Source: Azospirillum brasilense (lineage in GTDB: Bacteria > Pseudomonadota > Alphaproteobacteria > Azospirillales > Azospirillaceae). Taken from it: a stretch of 45,787 bases of DNA. The position numbers were made by a program, and so were the translations under genes. The notes below the pieces were generated by a model, which saw only the letters and a program-made list of their open reading frames with translations, had not been told where the DNA came from and made no database searches. Positions 31,929 through 40,739 of this stretch are shown here, one piece after another. The DNA lies in contig NZ_VITI01000025.1 of assembly GCF_007827795.1 (NCBI RefSeq), forward strand, positions 1 to 45,787, given 5' to 3'. Every line of letters begins with the position of its first letter. Position 1 is the first letter of the stretch.

Positions 31929-33272
31929 TCACTCCTCGGCAAAGTCGCCGCGGTGGAGGCCATGGTGGCGCATCTTCAGGTAGAGGGTCTTGCGGGTGAT
32001 CCCCAGCTTGTCCGCCGTCTCGCCGACCCGCCCGCCGCAGCGGGCCAGCGCGTCCTCGATGAGCTGCTTCTCGATGCGGTCCATCTGCCCGGCGAGCGGT
32101 TCGATCCCGCCGCCCGCCGCTCCGGCCACCGGTCCACCCGCCAGACCATCGCCCAAGCCCAGGGCAATGCGCTCGGCGACGTTGCGCAGCTCGCGGACGT
32201 TGCCCGGCCAGCCATGGGCGGCCAGACGGGCCAGCGCCGCCGCGTCCACCGGCGGAGCCGGGCGGCGGGCGCGGGCCGCGGCGGCGTCGAGGAAATGGCG
32301 CAGCAGCAGCGGGACATCCTCCCGCCGCTCGCGCAGGGGCGGAAGCGGCACGGTGACCACGTTCAGGCGGTAGTAGAGATCCTCGCGGAACCGGCCCTCC
32401 CCGGCCAGCCGCAGCAGATCGACCTTGGTGGCGGCGACCACGCGCAGGTCCAGCGGGATCGGCCGGTTGCCGCCGACCCGCTCGATCACCCGCTCCTGCA
32501 GCACGCGCAGCAGCTTCACCTGGAGATGCATCGGCATGCTCTCGATCTCGTCGAGGAACAGCGTGCCGCCGTCGGCGTGCTCCAGCTTGCCGATGCGCCG
32601 GCCCTGTGCGCCGGTGAAGGCGCCGGGCTCATGGCCGAACAGCTCGCTCTCGATGATGGTGTCGGGCAGAGCGCCGCAATTCAGGGCGACGAAGTTGCCG
32701 GCCCGCCGCCGTCCGGCGTCGTGCAGGCTGCGGGCGATCAGCTCCTTTCCCGTTCCGGTTTCGCCGAACAGCAGGACGTCCACCTCGGCGTCGGCCAGCC
32801 CGGCCACGGCGGCGCGCAGCCGTTCGATGGCGGACGACCGGCCGATGATGCGCGCCTCCAGCGAGCCGCCACCGGCCAGCTGCGCCCGCAGGCTGCGGTT
32901 CTCCAGCACCAGCCGCCGATGCTCCAGCGCGCGGCGCACCACCTCCACGAGATGGCCGGGCTCGGCCGGCTTCTCGATGAAGTCGTAGGCGCCGCCGCGC
33001 ACCGCCCGCATCGCCATGGCGATGTCGCCATGCCCCGTCACCAGCACCACCGGCACCTCCGGATCGGCGGCGCGCACCCGCTCCAGCAGGGCGAAGCCGT
33101 CCAGACCGGGCATGCGCACGTCGGTCACCACCACGCCCGGCCAGGACGGGCCGAGCCGGTCCAGGGCGTTTTCGGGCCGGGTCGTCGCCTCCACCGCGAA
33201 GCCTTCCAGCTCCAGCGTCTGGCGGCTGGCGTCCAGCACCTCGTGGTCGTCGTCGATCAGAAGAACGGTCAT
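31929..33272 (-). CDS. Sigma-54-dependent response regulator, PgtA/DctD-like
   Basis: A 447-residue NtrC-family activator. Receiver domain (1-120) with VLLIDDDHE and phospho-acceptor Asp51 in VVTDVRMPG. AAA+ domain (about 140-375) with Walker A GETGTGKE at 170-177 and the sigma-54 contact GAFTGA at 217-222, both intact. The C-terminal Fis-type HTH reads ARCGGRVGETADKLGITRKTLYLKM. The start MTVLLIDDD lies 10 bases after the kinase stop; an upstream GTG at 33290 is possible. With its kinase and PgtC-like partner it matches Salmonella PgtA-PgtB-PgtC in kind and order. A sigma-54 promoter and paired upstream sites lie directly after its stop and are its probable target. Confidence 0.92.
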   Translation of the reverse strand: MTVLLIDDDHEVLDASRQTLELEGFAVEATTRPENALDRLGPSWPGVVVTDVRMPGLDGFALLERVRAADPEVPVVLVTGHGDIAMAMRAVRGGAYDFIEKPAEPGHLVEVVRRALEHRRLVLENRSLRAQLAGGGSLEARIIGRSSAIERLRAAVAGLADAEVDVLLFGETGTGKELIARSLHDAGRRRAGNFVALNCGALPDTIIESELFGHEPGAFTGAQGRRIGKLEHADGGTLFLDEIESMPMHLQVKLLRVLQERVIERVGGNRPIPLDLRVVAATKVDLLRLAGEGRFREDLYYRLNVVTVPLPPLRERREDVPLLLRHFLDAAAARARRPAPPVDAAALARLAAHGWPGNVRELRNVAERIALGLGDGLAGGPVAGAAGGGIEPLAGQMDRIEKQLIEDALARCGGRVGETADKLGITRKTLYLKMRHHGLHRGDFAEE

Positions 33273-33282
33273 GCGATGTCGC

Positions 33283-35703
33283 TCAGGCACGGGTCAGGGT
33301 CAGCAGGAAAGCGGTTCCGCCGGGGCCGCTGTCGGCCACCGACAGGACGCCGCCGAAGTCCCGCACGATGTTGTAGGAGATCGAGAGGCCGAGGCCGAGC
33401 CCGGCGCCCACCGGCTTGGTCGTGAAGAAGGGGTCGAACACCTGACCGGCCACCGCGTCGGGAATGCCGGGACCGCTGTCGCGCACCGTGATGCGGACGG
33501 TCCCCTCCGCCCCCTCCGCGGCGATGACGATGCGACGCAGCGGGGCGCCGGCCACGGCGTCCAGCGCGTTGCTCAGCAGATTGACCAACACCTGCTCCAG
33601 CCGCACCTCCTCGGCGCGGACGCGCAGCGGTTCGCCGGGCCGGTCCTTCGGCAGGTCCACGGCCAGCTCCACGGACTCCTCGCGCAGCCGGTCGCCGAAC
33701 AGCGAGAGCGCGCCCTGCACCACCGGCGCCAGTTCCACCGCGCCCAGCCGGGTGTCGGGACGGCGGGCGAAGCGCTTCAGATGGTTGGTGATGTTGGCCA
33801 TGCGCGCGGTCAGATCGGCGATCTTGCCGAGGTTGCCCTCCGCCTCCGCGACCCGCCCGAGCGCGATCAGCTTGCGCCCGTTGTGGGCGTAGGAGCGGAT
33901 GGCCGACAGCGGCTGGTTCAGCTCGTGCCCCACCCCGGCGGCGAGCTGGCCCAGCGCCGCCAGCTTGCCGGCCTGCACCAGCTCCGCCTGGGTGTCGCGC
34001 AGGTCGCGTTCGGCGCGCTGGTGTTCGGCGATGGCCTGCTCCAGCCGGGCGTTGGTGGTGCGCAGGTCGGCGGTGCGCTCCGCCACCGTGCGTTCCAGGA
34101 GCTGCTGCGCCTCCACGCGCTCGGTCATGTCGGTCAGGGTGACGATGAAGCGCTGCTGCTGGCGCCGCCGGAAGGGCCGGATGCCCACCTGGACCGGCAC
34201 CGGGCGACCGTTCGGCCGCCGCCCGGCGGTCAGGAGGGACAGCGACGGCGCCGCCTCATCCGGTGCCTCGCGGGCCTCGCGGAAGAACTCCTCCACGCGC
34301 CGCGCGCCGACAGGCTCCAGCCGGTCCGCCAGCCGCCCGTCCGCGCCGCCCTCCGGTGCGGCGATCAGCGCGGCGGCCAGCGGGTTGACGAACTCGATCA
34401 CCCCGTCGGCGTCGGTGGTCGCCAGCCCGGCCTGGGCGTTGTCGATGATGGCCTGGGCGTTGGCCTCCTCCACCGCGATGGCGGTGTCGCGGAAGACCAG
34501 CAGGGCCGCGGCCATCTGCGACAGTTCGTCGTTGCCGCCCAGCGGGATGTCCGCCTTCAGGTTGCCGGCGGCGATCTCGTGCGCCGCGCTGCCGAGCCGC
34601 GTCAGGCGGGAGATGATGCTGCGGTTGACGTACAGCCAGGCCACCAGCACCGCCACCAGCAGGCTGACCAGCGCGCTCGCCAGAAGGGCCGACCGCCCCT
34701 CGGCGATCGCCTCCGCCGAACGGGCGGCGGCGGCGCGCGAGGTGGTTTCCACCGACTGCACCTGCTGGGCGATCAGGCCGTTCAGCCGGGCGACCAGCTT
34801 CCGGTTCTCGGCCAGCAGGCCCTGCCCCTGGTCGGCTGCGGCCAGCTCCGCGCGGCGCAGGTCCGGGATGCTGCCCTCGCCGCGGGCCAGTTCCAGCAGG
34901 CGGGCAAGCACCTGCCCCAGCGACACGCCGTCCGCCCAGTCCTTCAGGGTGGCGAGGTCATGTTGCAGCCGGTCCGCGGTTTCCTCCAGGAAGCCCGCAT
35001 TGTCGTCCAACGCCTCGGTGGTGGCCAGCGTAGCGGCCCGCGCGATCAGCCCGACCGCGAGGTTGCCGTTCGCGCCGATCTGAAGCACCGCCTCGCTGCG
35101 CCGGCTCTCCTCGCGCAGCACGCGGACCGCTTCGGCGGAGCGGGTGCCGGTTTCCACGGAGCCCAGCGCGCTCTGGATGTTGAAGCGGGCGTCGGCGACC
35201 AGCGGCTCGATCTCGTCGAGGAAGTCGGCGTGCAGCCAGCGCAACCGCTCGATGCCTTCCTGGTTGCGGCGGGCCAGCGCCAGCCGGTGCCGCACGGTGG
35301 CGTCGAGGTCGGTCAGGTTGTGGCCGAGCGCGTCGACCATCGGGCGCAATCCGGGGACGCCACGCTCCCCCTCCGCCGCGAGCAGGCGCAGCGCGGCGAG
35401 CCGGCGGCCCAGCGCATCACGGATGGCGCCCAGCTCCTGCTCCGTCCGGGCGTTGGCGAGGATCGGCGCGGTGGCGGTGATGCTGCCGCCCTCCTCCGCC
35501 AAGCGCGCGGCGAGCCCCAAGGCGGGCAAATGGCTTTCCGCGAATTCGTCCAGCGTGCCGCCCAGCCGGTCGTAGGACAGCCAGCCCAGCCCGCAGGCGA
35601 CCACCGACAGCGCCGCCACCGCGACGAAGGCCAGCAGCAGCCGCGCCCGGATGCCGAACCGCACGGGACCGGGAGCCCGCCCGGCGACGGCTTCCGCGCT
35701 CAC
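33283..35703 (-). CDS. Sensor histidine kinase, PgtB-like, with PAS domain
   Basis: An 806-residue membrane kinase. TM1 at about 20-43, then a periplasmic all-helical domain of about 290 residues, TM2 at about 336-360 (ALLASALVSLLVAVLVAWLYV) and HAMP at about 360-412. A PAS domain follows at about 420-540 (NAQAGLATTDADGVIEFVNP), then a coiled coil (ERTADLRTTNARLEQAI). HisKA has the phospho-His in GVGHELNQPLSAIRSYAHNG near 593; the HATPase domain shows NLLSNALDAV, DSGPGIP and GLGLGLSISYNIV. DctB/TorS/PgtB-like in the kinase core. The start is GTG 35703, overlapping the stop of the binding-protein gene (GTGA), so sensor and kinase are made in step. The periplasmic helical domain probably reads the loaded binding protein (inference by analogy with PgtC-PgtB). 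Confidence 0.9.
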   Translation of the reverse strand: MSAEAVAGRAPGPVRFGIRARLLLAFVAVAALSVVACGLGWLSYDRLGGTLDEFAESHLPALGLAARLAEEGGSITATAPILANARTEQELGAIRDALGRRLAALRLLAAEGERGVPGLRPMVDALGHNLTDLDATVRHRLALARRNQEGIERLRWLHADFLDEIEPLVADARFNIQSALGSVETGTRSAEAVRVLREESRRSEAVLQIGANGNLAVGLIARAATLATTEALDDNAGFLEETADRLQHDLATLKDWADGVSLGQVLARLLELARGEGSIPDLRRAELAAADQGQGLLAENRKLVARLNGLIAQQVQSVETTSRAAAARSAEAIAEGRSALLASALVSLLVAVLVAWLYVNRSIISRLTRLGSAAHEIAAGNLKADIPLGGNDELSQMAAALLVFRDTAIAVEEANAQAIIDNAQAGLATTDADGVIEFVNPLAAALIAAPEGGADGRLADRLEPVGARRVEEFFREAREAPDEAAPSLSLLTAGRRPNGRPVPVQVGIRPFRRRQQQRFIVTLTDMTERVEAQQLLERTVAERTADLRTTNARLEQAIAEHQRAERDLRDTQAELVQAGKLAALGQLAAGVGHELNQPLSAIRSYAHNGRKLIALGRVAEAEGNLGKIADLTARMANITNHLKRFARRPDTRLGAVELAPVVQGALSLFGDRLREESVELAVDLPKDRPGEPLRVRAEEVRLEQVLVNLLSNALDAVAGAPLRRIVIAAEGAEGTVRITVRDSGPGIPDAVAGQVFDPFFTTKPVGAGLGLGLSISYNIVRDFGGVLSVADSGPGGTAFLLTLTRA

Positions 35704-37091
35704 GGCCAGACCCCTTCGCCGCTGGCCACGCGCAGGATGATCAACGCGCGTTCCGCCAGGGCCAGGGCCTCGTCCAGCCTCTGCTGGGAGAAGGCCCGCC
35801 ACGCGGCTTCCAGCTCCGCCTGCCGGCTGGACACGGGAAGCCCGCGCGCCGGACGGCGCAACGCCATGGAGAAGGCGGGATCGGCGGCCTCCGTGGTGGA
35901 CACCGGGACCGCGGTGGCCGCCGCCCGCGCGGCGCGCAGCAGGTCCGCCGCCACCGGCTCGTGGCTGGCGGAGCCGTAGAGCGCGTGCAGGCGCGCCTCC
36001 CCCTCGTGAATCAGTTGCCAGACCCGGTTCAGCGTCTTGACCCGGAAGGTCACCAGCTCGTCGAACAGCAGGTTCACCAGCTCGTAGCGGGCGCCGGACA
36101 GGGCGCGGTCGAACAGGAACAGGTCGTCCCCCGTCTCCGTCCGGTAGGGGTCTGGATAGCCGGGGGGCGCCGCCGCGTAGGCGTCCGGCCGCACCGGCAA
36201 CCTCTGAATGTCCGGGCGGACGAGCAGCGCCTGACCGGCCGGGGACAGCAGAAAGGCGATGAAGGCCCGCGCCCCGTCCGGGTTCGGCGCGCCGCGCAGC
36301 AGCGCCACGCTGGCGGGAAGGAACAGGCTGTCGGCGGGATAGGCGAAGCGCAGATCGTCCTCCTCCGACCCGGCGGACTGCCCGAGGAAGTCGATGCTCA
36401 GCCCGACGCCGAAGCGTCCCTTGGCGATGCCATCCACCACGCCGTAGCTGCGCGCCGTCACGGTGGCGAGATTCCCGGCGATCTCCAGCCATGTCGCCCA
36501 CCCGCGCTCCCACCCCTGCATCTGCAGCACGGTTTCGACCATCAGATGCATGGTGCCGGAGCGCGACGGGGCGGTGATGCCGAGATGCCGGGCATAGACG
36601 GGGCGGCGCAGATCCTCCCACCGCTTCGGCGTCGGCAACGTGTGACGGTCCAGGTAGCGCTGGTTCCACAGCACCCCGTAGCCCGACAGCGCGAAGCCGA
36701 GATAGGCGCCGTCCGGATCGTTGATCGGCTGGTTCCCGACCGTCGGCGGCGCCCCCGTCGGCGGTGGGGCGACCGGCTCCAGGCGCTTGGCCGCCTTCAA
36801 CACCTCGAAGGCGTCGGGAGCGGATGCCCAGAAGACGTCCACGCCACCGTCACTCCGCTCCTGCAATTGGCTGATCGCGGCGGTGGTCTTCGTGTTGACG
36901 ACGCGCAGGCGCCAGTCCGGGTGTGCAGCCTCGAACGCTTCCCGCACGGGTTCGTAGAAAGCTGCCGGGAAGGACGTCAGCACGGTGACGGCAGCACCCG
37001 TATCCTGCCCCGCCACGATTCCCGGCGGCAGGAACGGGACCAGCAGGAGAGCAGCAATGAGGCGCCCGGCAAAAGCACGCAATCCAGTCAT
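35700..37091 (-). CDS. PgtC-like periplasmic sensor binding protein
   Basis: A 463-residue secreted binding protein with a signal peptide at about 1-29 (AGRLIAALLLVPFLPPG). It is a paralogue of the transporter binding protein at 30426-31772: shared strings are FWASAPDAFEVLK, APSRSGTMHL versus APSRSGTTHL, and ARYELVNLLFDELVTF versus ARYNVVDALFDQLITF, plus the same long helical tail. It stands alone with the kinase and regulator and no permease, so it should be the signal-receiving part, as PgtC is in Salmonella. The start is chosen at ATG 37091; GTG codons at 37094 and 37103 are alternatives, and no clear ribosome binding site is seen. A short dyad GCACA-C-TGTGC (37098-37108) overlaps the start region. 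Confidence 0.85.
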   Translation of the reverse strand: MTGLRAFAGRLIAALLLVPFLPPGIVAGQDTGAAVTVLTSFPAAFYEPVREAFEAAHPDWRLRVVNTKTTAAISQLQERSDGGVDVFWASAPDAFEVLKAAKRLEPVAPPPTGAPPTVGNQPINDPDGAYLGFALSGYGVLWNQRYLDRHTLPTPKRWEDLRRPVYARHLGITAPSRSGTMHLMVETVLQMQGWERGWATWLEIAGNLATVTARSYGVVDGIAKGRFGVGLSIDFLGQSAGSEEDDLRFAYPADSLFLPASVALLRGAPNPDGARAFIAFLLSPAGQALLVRPDIQRLPVRPDAYAAAPPGYPDPYRTETGDDLFLFDRALSGARYELVNLLFDELVTFRVKTLNRVWQLIHEGEARLHALYGSASHEPVAADLLRAARAAATAVPVSTTEAADPAFSMALRRPARGLPVSSRQAELEAAWRAFSQQRLDEALALAERALIILRVASGEGVWP

Positions 37092-37199
37092 CACGGTGCA
37101 CACTGTGCGGGGCGCCTTGTCCCTTTGTCCAACGGTTTGATCCGCCCCGAACTAGCCGGCGGCCGGCCGGCCCCGTTTTCGAGCGCTCGCGGACATCAA

Positions 37200-37653
37200 G
37201 GGCCTTGGGACTGAGGCGCGGCACGTTGAACGGGCAGCCGGAGACGCAGTAGCCGCAGCCGATGCAGTGCTCCTGGTTGTAGTCCACGATACCGTTCTTG
37301 TGCTGAACGATGGCCCTCGGCGACGGGCAGGCCTTCAGGCAGCCGGGCTCGGCGCAATGCATGCAGCCGTCCTTGCGGATCAGCCACTCCAGCTTGCCGT
37401 TCTCCTCCACCTCGGCGAAGCGCATGACGGTCCAGGCCTGCGACGACAGGTCGACCGGGTTGTCGTAGACGCCGACGCAGGTGCCGACGTCGGCGCGCAG
37501 CTCATTCCATTCGGAGCAGGCGACCTGGCAGGCCTTGCAGCCGATGCAGACCGACACGTCGATGAGCTGGGCGATCTCGGCCGGGTTGCGGGCCGCGGGC
37601 GCGGCCGTCGGGCTCGCCGAGCGGCGCTGGATGTCCAGGGATTGCAAGGTCAT
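37200..37653 (-). pseudogene. fdxH: Formate dehydrogenase beta subunit, C-terminus missing
   Basis: The N-terminal about 150 residues of the iron-sulfur subunit of an FDH-N/O type formate dehydrogenase. Two ferredoxin-type clusters can be seen: CIGCKACQVACSEWN and CIGCGYCVSGCPFNVPR, plus CMHCAEPGCLKACPS. Homology stops just after NVPRLSPK, near 37200-37206; the next residues (ALDVRERSKTG) and the rest of the open frame to 36850 have no family character. The remaining half, with the last clusters and the membrane anchor, is absent, and no gamma subunit follows. It cannot make a working membrane-bound electron carrier. The breakpoint lies about 110 bases upstream of the PgtC-like gene. Confidence 0.88.
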
Positions 37654-37657
37654 GGCG

Positions 37658-40200
37658 TCATGCTCCCACGATCTTTTCGACGTTCACGAGGAACGCCTTG
37701 TATTCCGGCGTCTGGGTGTTGCAGTCGCCGACGGCCGGCGGCAGGGTGTTGGACAGATAGTCCTTGCGCGCCACCGTCTCCCATCCCCAGTGCAGCGGGA
37801 TGCCGACCTGATGGATGGTCTTTCCGTTCACCGTCAGTGCCTTGACACGCTTGGTCACGACCGCCTTCGCCTTGATGAAGCCGCGCTTGGAGCTGACCTT
37901 GACCGTGTCGCCGGTGCGGATGCCCTTCTCGACGGCCAGCGTCTCGCCGATCTCCACGAACTGCTCGGGCTGGGCGATGGCATTCAGCGCCACGCTCTTG
38001 GTCCAGAACTGGAAATGCTCGGTCAGGCGGTAGGTCGTACCGACGTAGGGAAACTGGTCGTGGGTGCCGAGGCGCGCCTTGTCGGCGGCGAAGATGCGCA
38101 CCGCCGGGCTGGTGACCACCTTCGGGTGCAGCGGGTTGGTGCCGAGCGGGCTTTCCATCGGTTCGTAATGCTCGGGGAACGGGCCGTCCACCAGCTTGTC
38201 GGTGGCGAACAGGCGTCCGACGCCTTCCGGGTTCATGATGAAGGGCTTCATGCCGCTGCCGGGAGCCGCGTCGATCTTGAAGTCGGGCACGTCGGCGCCC
38301 GCCCACCGCTCGCCGTTCCAGGCGATCAGCGTCCGCTTCGGGTCCCAGGACTTGCCTGACGGGTCGCAGGAGGCGCGGTTGTAGATGATGCGGCGGTTGG
38401 CCGGCCACGCCCAGGCCCATCCCGGCGTGTTGCCGAGACCGGAATCGGAGTTGTCGCGCCGCGCCATCTGGTTGCCGGCCTGCGTCCCGCAGCCGGCGAA
38501 GATCCAGCAGGCCGACATGGTGGAACCGTCGTCCTGGAGCAGGGCGAAGCCCGGCAGCTGCTCGCCCTTGCGGGCCAGGAACCGGGTCGGGTCCTTCGGG
38601 GCGGGGATGTCGGCCAGGGCGCGGCCGTTCAACTCCTTCGCCAGTTCCTCCGGTGTCGGTTCATTCGGCTTCCGGTAGGGCCAGGACAGATGCAGGATCG
38701 GCTCCGGCGCCTTGCCGCCTTCCGTCCGGTAGAGCGTGCGCAGGGCAAGGAACAGCTCGGCGACGATCTCCTGAACCGACCGGGCCTCGCCCGGCGGGTT
38801 GGCGCCCTTGGAATGCCATTGCAGCCAGCGCGCCGAATTGACGATAGCCCCGTCCTCCTCCGCGAAGCAGGTCGAGGGCAGGCGGAACACTTCGGTCTTG
38901 ATGCCGGCGGGATCGACGTCGTTGATCTCGCCGTGGTTGCGCCAGAAGGAGGCCGTCTCCGTGGCGATCGGGTCGATCACCACCATGTATTTCAGCTTCG
39001 AGAAGCTGGCGACGGTCTTGCGCACGTCCGGGAAGGAGGTCAGCGGGTTGAAACCCTGGACAATCAGCCCGTTGACCTTGCCGTTGTGCATCAGGTCCAT
39101 GACCTGAAGCACGTCGTACATCTTGTCCCACTTCGGAATCCAGTCGTAGCCCCAGTCGTTGTCCTTGGTGGCGGCGTCACCCCAGAACCACTTCATCAGG
39201 CTGACGAAGAGCTTCGGCGTGTTGCTCCAGAAATTGAGCTGGCCGGGCTGCTGCGCCTTGGGCGTCGTCCTGGCGACGTAATCGGAGAAGGTCGGGTGCG
39301 CCTTTTCGTTCGGCAGCGTCAGATAGCCCGGCAGGCTGGTGGACAGCAGCCCCAGATCCGACAGTCCCTGGATGTTGGAATGGCCGCGCAGCGCGTTCAC
39401 GCCGCCGCCCGGCATGCCGATGTTGCCCAGCAGCAACTGGATCATCGCCATGGTGCGGATGTTCTGGGCGCCGACCGTGTGCTGCGTCCAGCCCAGCGCG
39501 TAGAGGATCGTGCCGACCCGGTCGCGGGCCGACGTCTCGCCGAGATGGCGGCAGACCGTCAGGAACCCGTCCCTCGGGCTGCCGGTCAGGTCGGCGACGA
39601 CATCGGGCGTGTAGCGGGCGAAGTGGGCCTTCATCAGGTTCCACACGCAGCGCGGATGCTGGAGCGTCGGGTCGGTCCTGGCGTTGCCGGCCTCGTCGAA
39701 CTCGTAGTTCCAGCTCTTGCGGTCGTACTGCCCCTTGGCCGGATCGAAGCCGGAGAACAGCCCGTCCTCGAATCCGAAGCCCTCCTCGACGATGTAGGAG
39801 GCGTTGGTGAACGCCTTCACATACTCCCACTGGATCTTGTCGTTGGCGATCAGCCAGTTGATGGCGCCACCCAGGAACACGATGTCGGAGCCGGCACGGA
39901 TCGGCACGTATTCGTCGGCGACAGCGGCCGAGCGGTTGAAGCGCGGATCGACCACGACAATCCGGGCGCCCTTCTTCTTCGCTTCAATGGCCCACTTGAA
40001 GCCGACCGGGTGCGCCTCGGCCGGGTTGCCGCCCATGATCAGGATGAAGTCGGCGTTGCCGATGTCCACCCAGGTGTTGGTCATGGCGCCGCGCCCGAAG
40101 GTGGAGGCCAGCGCCGACACGGTCGGGCCGTGGCAGACGCGGGCCTGCGCGTCGGTGCCGACGATGCCGAGCGAGCGCATGAACTTCTGCGTCAGGATGA
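37658..40200 (-). pseudogene. fdnG: Formate dehydrogenase alpha subunit, N-terminus missing, Cys form
   Basis: About 845 residues of the molybdopterin subunit of an FDH-N/O enzyme remain, from LTQKFMRSLGIV to the natural C-terminus. The active-site position reads ARVCHGPTV: Cys (TGC) where E. coli FdnG has selenocysteine. The frame is open throughout with strong similarity (GWTQHTVGAQNIRTMAMIQ, GGGVNALRGHSNIQG, WDPKRTLIAWNG). The first about 175 residues, including the Tat signal and the [4Fe-4S] site, are missing: homology ends at about 40193-40200 and is replaced by SDR-gene sequence on the other strand. A start at ATG 40231 would add about ten unrelated residues. Any product would be cytosolic and lack its cluster. 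Confidence 0.88.
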
Positions 40201-40352
40201 TCCTGCAGGCAGTCGACGCCGATGACGCCACGCTTCATTTGCCACTCGGCCCCAACGCCCACGCGATCGCCGAACGAAAGCTGGCTGCGTTCCGCAGCGA
40301 TATCGACGCTTGGCGCGACATCTCGATCGCCACCGATTTCGATCAGCACTGA
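40197..40352 (+). pseudogene. 3' remnant of a short-chain dehydrogenase gene
   Basis: The last about 51 codons of an SDR oxidoreductase: ILQAVDADDATLHLPLG, then a helical NAHAIAERKLAAF and the tail DAWRDISIATDF, ending in TGA. This C-terminal pattern is common in classical SDRs of proteobacteria. The catalytic part is replaced by the formate dehydrogenase fragment; the breakpoint is around 40193-40205, where GATGATCCTG can belong to either gene. Confidence 0.7.
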
Positions 40353-40402
40353 GCGCTGGCCGCGAGCTTTGTTTAAACGTCAACATCGACTGGAAAGCGA
40401 TC

Positions 40403-40486
40403 ATGATCGCAACTTTGAAGGGGTTTACCCAGCAGCTGGTGCCGGTGAATGGCATCAAGATCAACGCTGTCACGGGAGGCTCAGGC
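40403..40486 (+). pseudogene. 5' remnant of an alpha/beta-hydrolase gene
   Basis: Twenty-eight codons starting MIATLKGFTQQLVPVNGIK and continuing NAVTGGSG, the usual opening of dehalogenase-like alpha/beta hydrolases just before the LLLLHG strand. Homology stops at about 40486, where transposase sequence begins in another frame. It follows the SDR remnant by 50 bases, as if the two once formed an operon. Confidence 0.65.
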
Positions 40487-40739
40487 CGAGCCCCCCCCGA
40501 CGCAGCGCGACCGCCACATCCAGCGGATCGCCGAAACCGGCCGGATGGAATGGCAGCGCGAAACCAAGTACGGCCACCGCTCCAAAGAGGAAACGGCCAT
40601 GGCGCGCTACAAGGGCATTCTTGGCGGGCACCTCCACGCCCGAACTCCGCCCGCTCAGCAGGCGGAAGCCATGATCGGCGTATCCGACCTCAACCGCATG
40701 CTCGACGCAGGACGCCCCGTGCCGGTGCGCACCGCGTAA
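40487..40739 (+). mobile_element. IS5-family-type transposase, C-terminal fragment
   Basis: About 83 codons of a transposase C-terminus: PPPTQRDRHIQRIAETGRM, YGHRSKEETAMARYKGILGG, and ARTPPAQQAEAMIGVSDLNR, ending in TAA. The Glu in KEETAMARYK would be the last of the DDE residues. The N-terminal part and left end of the element are missing, and I could not identify a right terminal inverted repeat. The reading frame differs from the hydrolase fragment joined to it. Confidence 0.75.

Noticed and set aside
33016..35979. Long open frame (987 codons) opposite the kinase gene
   Set aside because: Same reason: His/Arg/Gln-rich antisense translation with no recognisable fold.
36850..37199. Extension of the beta-subunit frame past the breakpoint
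   Set aside because: The frame stays open but the residues are Arg/Gly/Cys-rich without family character and overlap the signal-peptide region of the PgtC-like gene on the same strand in another frame.
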